Origin: Sphingomonas caeni
GTDB lineage: Bacteria; Pseudomonadota; Alphaproteobacteria; Sphingomonadales; Sphingomonadaceae
Assembly (NCBI RefSeq): GCF_026013415.1
Contig: NZ_JAPDOK010000005.1
Span: 186,001 to 250,000, forward strand
Reading direction: 5' to 3'
Length of the DNA: 64,000 bases
Shown in pieces: positions 62,659 to 64,000 of the stretch. The stretch's first letter is position 1. Each line of letters begins with the position of its first letter. Position numbers and translations under genes: made by a program. A model generated the notes under the pieces. That model was not told the DNA's origin. It saw only the letters and a program-made list of their open reading frames with translations, and searched no databases.

Positions 62659-63672
62659 ATGACGACATTCACAGTCCTGGTCACCGGCGGGTCCGGCTTT
62701 GTCGGCAGCCATGTCATCCTCCAGCTGCTTGAGGCGGGGCACACGGTGCGCACCACCGTGCGCAACCTCAAGCGCGAGCCCGAGGTGCGCGCGACGCTGG
62801 AGGCGGCGGGCGCCGACACCGGCCGCCTCTCCTTCTTCGCCGCCGATCTGGAAAAGGACGAGGGCTGGGCCGAGGCGGTGGCGGGCTGCGATTACGTCCA
62901 GCACGTCGCCTCCCCCTTCCCGATCAACCAGCCCAGGGACGAGCAGGAACTGATCCGCCCCGCGGTCGAGGGCACATTGCGCGTGCTCCGCGCCGCGCGC
63001 GATGCCGGGGTGAAGCGCGTCGTGCTCACCTCCTCCTTCGCTGCGATCGGCTATGGCCATGGCAAGCGCAAGGCGATCTTCACCGAGGCCGACTGGACCA
63101 ATCTCGAGGGCAAGGGCCTCCAGCCCTATATGAAGTCCAAGACGCTTGCCGAACGCGCCGCCTGGGACTTCATCGCGGCGGAGGGCAACGGGCTGGAGCT
63201 GACGGTGGTAAACCCCGTCGGGATATTCGGCCCCGCGCTGAGCGGCGACCTCTCGACCTCGATCGAACTGGTCAAGCAGATGATGACGGGCAAGATCCCC
63301 GGCACTCCCGACCTCTGGTTCAGCGTGATCGACGTGCGCGACGTGGCATCGCTCCAGATCCTCGCCATGACCGACCCCCGCGCCAGGAACGAACGCTTCC
63401 TCGCGGTCGCGGGCGAACCCGCCTCGATGCACCAGATGGCGAAGATCCTCCACGCCAGGCTCGGCACCAGGATCCCGCGCCGCCTGCCCAGCTGGCTGAT
63501 CCGCACCATGGCGATCTTCAACCCGATGGCGCGCGAAGCGGTCCCCCGCCTCGGGATCAAGGGCCGCGCCAGCAACGCCAAGGCCAAGGCGCTCGGCTGG
63601 ACCCCACGCTCGAACGAAAAGGCGATCCTCGCGACTGCGGAGAGCCTGAAGGCCCTGGGACTGGTCGATTAG
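62659..63672 (+). CDS. NAD(P)-dependent epimerase/dihydroflavonol reductase-like protein
   Basis: A 337-residue extended short-chain dehydrogenase. TVLVTGGSGFVGSHVILQLL (residues about 5-24) is the cofactor site; VVLTSSFAAIGYG holds the active-site serine strand, and the catalytic YxxxK is present as YMKSK (LQPYMKSKTLAE). It resembles dihydroflavonol/cinnamoyl reductase-type enzymes, widespread in bacteria with unknown substrates. It is divergent from clpP and followed at once by an acyltransferase gene. Confidence 0.88.
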   Translation: MTTFTVLVTGGSGFVGSHVILQLLEAGHTVRTTVRNLKREPEVRATLEAAGADTGRLSFFAADLEKDEGWAEAVAGCDYVQHVASPFPINQPRDEQELIRPAVEGTLRVLRAARDAGVKRVVLTSSFAAIGYGHGKRKAIFTEADWTNLEGKGLQPYMKSKTLAERAAWDFIAAEGNGLELTVVNPVGIFGPALSGDLSTSIELVKQMMTGKIPGTPDLWFSVIDVRDVASLQILAMTDPRARNERFLAVAGEPASMHQMAKILHARLGTRIPRRLPSWLIRTMAIFNPMAREAVPRLGIKGRASNAKAKALGWTPRSNEKAILATAESLKALGLVD

Positions 63673-63682
63673 GACCGGCGCC

Positions 63683-64000
63683 TTGGGAGCCGGCGCGGCA
63701 CGAGAGCGGTTCCTGGCGCTTGATGGCCTGCGCGGCGTCGCGGCGCTCGCCGTGCTGCTTTTCCATCTGCAAGGCACGATGCGGATCGGCTGGGCCTTCG
63801 CGCACGGCTATCTCGCCGTCGATTTCTTTTTCATGCTCAGCGGCTTCGTCATCGCCCATGCCTATGAGGCGCGGCTCCGCGCGCCGGGCGGACTGGGCCC
63901 GTTCCTGCGCGACCGCGTCATCCGCCTCCACCCGCTGCTGGTGCTGAGCCTGATTCCGCCTGGCGCGATGCTGCTCGCGTCGATGATCGCGGGCGAACCG
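63683..64000 (+). CDS. Acyltransferase family 3 protein, 5' part only
   Basis: A membrane acyltransferase (OafA/NodX type) running off the right edge, 106 residues visible. It shows the signature RFLALDGLRGVAALAVLLFH, AVDFFFMLSGFVIAHAYE and FLRDRVIRLHP. These enzymes add acyl groups to sugars or other molecules in the inner membrane. The start is uncertain: a TTG at 63683 is the only candidate after the stop of the preceding gene, with no good ribosome site. Confidence 0.85.
   Translation, partial: MGAGAARERFLALDGLRGVAALAVLLFHLQGTMRIGWAFAHGYLAVDFFFMLSGFVIAHAYEARLRAPGGLGPFLRDRVIRLHPLLVLSLIPPGAMLLASMIAGEP

Overview
The window is 64 kb of a high-GC alphaproteobacterial chromosome. It is most like a sphingomonad (Sphingomonas/Sphingopyxis type): a complete exosortase A (XrtA) exopolysaccharide locus, several TonB-dependent receptors, many ATGA/GTGA start-stop overlaps, and a dispersed palindrome (GTCATCCCGGCGAAAGCCGG...) found in three copies. 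The species assignment is inference from gene content; no rRNA is present.

Layout. 1-1.9 kb: edge of a saccharopine-dehydrogenase-like gene, a Tat-exported esterase and a MAPEG protein. 1.9-14.3 kb (minus): XrtA module reading from 14.3 down to 1.9 kb: export lipoprotein, chain-length protein, tyrosine autokinase, outer-membrane protein, ATPase, deacetylase, FemAB protein, glycosyltransferase, exosortase A (with EpsI domain) and asparagine-synthase-like amidotransferase. 14.6-22 kb: a TonB receptor, then the XrtA-associated small-molecule module (decarboxylase, unknown membrane protein, acyl-AMP ligase on minus; acyl carrier protein and two hydrolase-fold proteins on plus), then thioredoxin reductase. 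23-25 kb: a small membrane peptide and an exported tyrosinase. 24.7-28.7 kb: an accessory patch with repeats, an ArsR regulator with a clear operator, a desaturase broken by a stop codon, and orphan genes, ending at tRNA-Met. 28.9-33.2 kb: 2H phosphoesterase, Kup potassium transporter, and an AsnC-type regulator divergent from alanine dehydrogenase. 33.2-38.1 kb: a ccmCDEFGHI cytochrome c maturation operon. 38.3-42.4 kb: small envelope genes, PilZ protein, leucine dehydrogenase, tRNA-His, a degenerate GspE-like protein and a prolyl-hydroxylase-like enzyme. 42.7-49 kb: a second TonB receptor, a stalked surface lipoprotein, tRNA-Val and a repeat-rich protein. 49.2-62.5 kb: hup, lon, clpX and clpP in their usual order but split by about 8.4 kb of peptidase, methyltransferase and transporter genes. 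62.7-64 kb: an NAD-dependent reductase and the start of an acyltransferase.

How the genes work together. The XrtA block makes, sizes and exports a polysaccharide and should process PEP-CTERM proteins, although no PEP-CTERM substrate is visible here. The decarboxylase/ligase/ACP/hydrolase set looks like a small-molecule pathway of unknown product; a TonB receptor lies between it and the export genes. The ccm genes form one tightly overlapping operon in which a dispersed palindrome has been inserted in frame into the start of ccmH. I found no CRISPR array, prophage, transposase or rRNA.
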